Shown: piece after piece, positions 7,887-9,899 of the stretch
Layout of the letters: every line of letters begins with the position of its first letter
Position numbering within the stretch: position 1 is the stretch's first letter
DNA from: CAZXVW01 sp964644025
Lineage (GTDB): Bacteria; Acidobacteriota; Terriglobia; Bryobacterales; Bryobacteraceae
Assembly (NCBI GenBank): GCA_964644025.1
Contig: CAZXVW010000164.1
Location: forward strand, 1-9,899
DNA: 9,899 nt
Reading direction: 5' to 3'
Made by a program: the position numbers and the translations under genes
Notes under the pieces: generated by a model
Told to the model about the DNA's origin: nothing
The model's input: only the letters and a program-made list of their open reading frames with translations
The model's database searches: none

Positions 7887-9323
7887 ATGACCCGCAAGAG
7901 TTTTCTTACCACCATGGCGGGGGCCGCCGCCGCGCCCCTGCTGGCAAAGACGGGAAAGCGGAGCCTGCTTTTCATCCTCAGCGACGATCATCGCTACGAC
8001 ATGATGGGCTGCCTCGGCCATCCATGGCTGAAGACGCCGAACATGGACCGCCTGGTCAATGGCGGCGTGCTGTTTCAAAACGCCTTCGTGACCACGTCGC
8101 TGTGCTCACCCAGCCGGGCGTCGATTCTCACCGGGCAGTACGTGCACTCCCACCAGGTGACCGACAACGTGACGCGGCTGCCGGCCGGTCTGGTGACGTT
8201 TCCCCAGGTGTTGCAGAAACACGGCTACCGGACCGGCTTCATCGGCAAGTGGCACATGGGCGGCAGCAGCGACATGCCACGGCCGGGCTTCGACCGCTGG
8301 ATATCGTTCCGCGGTCAGGGCGCCTACTGGAACCCGGTGCTCAACTTCGACGGCCAGCGCCGGAAAGTGAACGGCTACGTCACCGACATCCTCACCGAGG
8401 AGGCGGTGAAGTTTCTGAGGGAGAACAAGGCCCGGCCATTTATGCTGTACCTTTCCCACAAGGCGGTTCACGGGGACTTCTACCCGGCCGAGCGTCACAA
8501 GAACCTCTACTCGGACGTGGAGATCCCTCACCCGAAATCGATGGCGAACACCGAGGAGAACTACCGGGGGAAGCCGGACTGGGTGCGGCGCCAGCGCAAC
8601 TCCTGGCATGGAGTCGACGGCATGTACGATCACCGCATCGGTTTCGATGCGTGTTACCGCGACTACTGCCGCACGCTGATGGCGCTGGACGACGGGATCG
8701 GGCGCGTCTACGACGAACTGGACGCGCTCGGCCTGCTGAATGACACGCTCATCATCTACATGGGCGACAATGGCTTCCAGTTCGGCGAGCACGGCCTGAT
8801 CGATAAGCGCACGATGTACGAGCCCTCCATTCGCGTGCCGATGGTGGCGCATTGTCCGGACCTGTTCAGCGGGGGGCGCCGCGTCGATGGCATGGCGCTG
8901 AACATCGATATCGCTCCCACCTTGCTGGAGGCGGCCGGGGCGCCGGCGCCGGCGACCGTCCACGGCCGGTCGCTGCTGCCTCTGATCCGGGGCACCGATC
9001 GCTGGCGGAAGGAATTCGTCTACGAATACTTCTGGGAACGGAATTACCCGCAGACGCCGACGGTGATCGGCTTGCGAACCGACCAGTACAGCTTCATGCG
9101 CTATCACGGCGTCTGGGACCTTTACGAGCTTTACGACATCCGGCAAGACCCGGACCAAATGAACAACCTGCTGGGCCACGTGCGGACCACCACCCAGGGA
9201 GGGCGGCTTTCCCGCCGGATCAAGGACCCGGATCTGAGCCGGCTGGTCACCGATTTCACGAACCGGATCCAGAAGATTCTGAGCGAAACCAACGGGCGGA
9301 TGGAGCCGACCTGGCGGGCGTGA
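7887..9323 (+). CDS. Type I sulfatase (formylglycine-dependent arylsulfatase family), exported
   Basis: This encodes a 478-residue enzyme that would hydrolyse sulfate esters, probably on a glycan; the substrate cannot be read from the sequence. Residues 1-20 form a signal-like N terminus (TRKSFL, then an Ala-rich stretch). It resembles a Tat signal but has Arg-Lys instead of Arg-Arg, so the export route is uncertain. Catalytic features are in the expected order: metal-binding D33-D34, CSPSR with C73 converted to formylglycine and R77, GKWHMG with K121 and H123, SHKAVH with H191, and GDNG with D294-N295 followed by K307 in the GEHGLIDK segment. The C-terminal part ends with the family-typical LYELYDIRQDP-type segment. 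All key residues are present and the length is usual. It needs a maturase (FGE or anSME) encoded elsewhere. It stands alone, convergent with glcF downstream, and its start has a -10-like box but no Shine-Dalgarno. Confidence 0.94.
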   Translation: MTRKSFLTTMAGAAAAPLLAKTGKRSLLFILSDDHRYDMMGCLGHPWLKTPNMDRLVNGGVLFQNAFVTTSLCSPSRASILTGQYVHSHQVTDNVTRLPAGLVTFPQVLQKHGYRTGFIGKWHMGGSSDMPRPGFDRWISFRGQGAYWNPVLNFDGQRRKVNGYVTDILTEEAVKFLRENKARPFMLYLSHKAVHGDFYPAERHKNLYSDVEIPHPKSMANTEENYRGKPDWVRRQRNSWHGVDGMYDHRIGFDACYRDYCRTLMALDDGIGRVYDELDALGLLNDTLIIYMGDNGFQFGEHGLIDKRTMYEPSIRVPMVAHCPDLFSGGRRVDGMALNIDIAPTLLEAAGAPAPATVHGRSLLPLIRGTDRWRKEFVYEYFWERNYPQTPTVIGLRTDQYSFMRYHGVWDLYELYDIRQDPDQMNNLLGHVRTTTQGGRLSRRIKDPDLSRLVTDFTNRIQKILSETNGRMEPTWRA

Positions 9324-9389
9324 GACCGGTGGAGCCGCGGGGCGCCGGGCGATGCCGGATTCGCGGTTGGAGTTGCGCCGGGCCGCCGG

Positions 9390-9899
9390 TCAGCGGTGGT
9401 TGCCGGCGCGGTAGGCCTCGTCCAGAATTTCGACCACGTGGACGACGCGCTGGTTGCGGCCATGAAGGGCGGCGCCGGCGCGCAACTGGAGCAGGCAGCC
9501 CGGGTTGGCGGTGACGACGACTTCGGCGCCGGTGCGGTTGATGTCTTCCATCTTCTTTTCCAGGATCGCCATGGACATCTCGTTCTGCACTACGTTATAG
9601 ATGCCCGCGCTGCCGCAGCAAGTATCCGGTGACATCATCTCCCGGAGTTCGAGTCCGGGAACGGCGGCCAGCAGTTTGCGGGGTTCGGCGCGGATCTTCT
9701 GGCCGTGAAGGAGGTGGCAGGAATCCTGGTAGGTGGCCGTGAGCGGCACCGGCCCGAGATTCCGGTTCCATTCAATCGAGGCGAGGAACTCGCTGATGTC
9801 CTTGACCCGGGAAGCAAACTCCCTGGCCCGTTGCGCGTAGCGGGGATCCCCGGCCAGCAGTTCCGGGTATTCCTTCAGCATCGAGCCGCAGCCGGCGGC
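9390..9899 (-). CDS. glcF: Glycolate/lactate oxidase iron-sulfur subunit, 3' part only
   Basis: Only the last 169 residues are present; the 5' part lies beyond the window edge. The frame opens with AAGCGSMLKEY and continues with DSCHLLHG, DTCCGSAGIYN and VVTANPGCLLQL, the C-terminal cysteine-rich (CCG) domain order of GlcF. GlcF, with flavin subunits GlcD and GlcE, oxidises glycolate to glyoxylate and passes electrons to the quinone pool. The ferredoxin-type cluster motifs expected in the N-terminal part are not in the window. The ATG at 9881 is internal, not a start. A related lactate-oxidising LutA/LldE-type protein is the main alternative, but the CCGSAG-to-ANPGC pattern favours GlcF. The neighbours glcD/glcE would be expected to the right. 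It converges on the sulfatase, with 66 nt between stop codons. Confidence 0.88.
   Translation of the reverse strand, partial: AAGCGSMLKEYPELLAGDPRYAQRAREFASRVKDISEFLASIEWNRNLGPVPLTATYQDSCHLLHGQKIRAEPRKLLAAVPGLELREMMSPDTCCGSAGIYNVVQNEMSMAILEKKMEDINRTGAEVVVTANPGCLLQLRAGAALHGRNQRVVHVVEILDEAYRAGNHR

Noticed and set aside
8106..9179. A 357-codon minus-strand frame opposite the sulfatase
   Set aside because: It is antisense to the catalytic core of a complete sulfatase and shows no recognisable domain.
9324..9389. Bidirectional terminator between the sulfatase and glcF
   Set aside because: ACCGGTGG and CCGCCGGT can pair over about 50 nt, but the loop is long and no T tract is present on either strand.

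Overview
The window is high-GC bacterial chromosome with compact genes, a lone Tat-exported protein, a type I sulfatase and a ClpB/Hsp20/Lon gene set. Protein style and composition suggest an Acidobacteriota relative of the Bryobacterales/Solibacteraceae. That placement is inference: no taxonomic marker such as rRNA is present.

Left half (1-5681), all on the minus strand: a proteostasis gene cluster read from right to left. A disaggregase gene (clpB) comes first, then a short alpha-crystallin/Hsp20-type small heat shock protein gene, then an ATP-dependent Lon protease gene 12 nt further on, and finally a tRNA-Ser(GGA). The only AT-rich promoter-like region lies upstream of clpB (about 5741-5810). 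One main transcript could therefore deliver a holdase, a disaggregase and a protease together. A weak internal -10 box may also feed hsp20-lon.

Middle (5682-6248): a 567-nt stretch with no convincing complete gene. It holds the clpB leader and promoter, a pair of GATAGA direct repeats spaced one helical turn apart, an inverted repeat with 7-bp arms, and a short plus-strand coding-like fragment with no good start.

Right half (6249-9899): a minus-strand Tat-signal protein with a probable TIM-barrel fold, and divergent from it a small plus-strand hypothetical gene. A putative terminator follows, then a plus-strand secreted type I sulfatase with the CSPSR formylglycine motif. Convergent to that is the 3' part of a minus-strand glcF-like gene (glycolate/lactate oxidase iron-sulfur subunit), cut by the window edge. 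The two plus-strand genes have -10-like hexamers only 8-11 nt before their start codons and poor or no Shine-Dalgarno sequence, which suggests leaderless or near-leaderless transcripts.

No mobile element, CRISPR array or obvious defence system was seen. The points most worth a second look are the clpB-hsp20-lon cluster with its odd, tail-less Hsp20, the clpB control region, the orphan coding-like fragment, and the leaderless-type starts.
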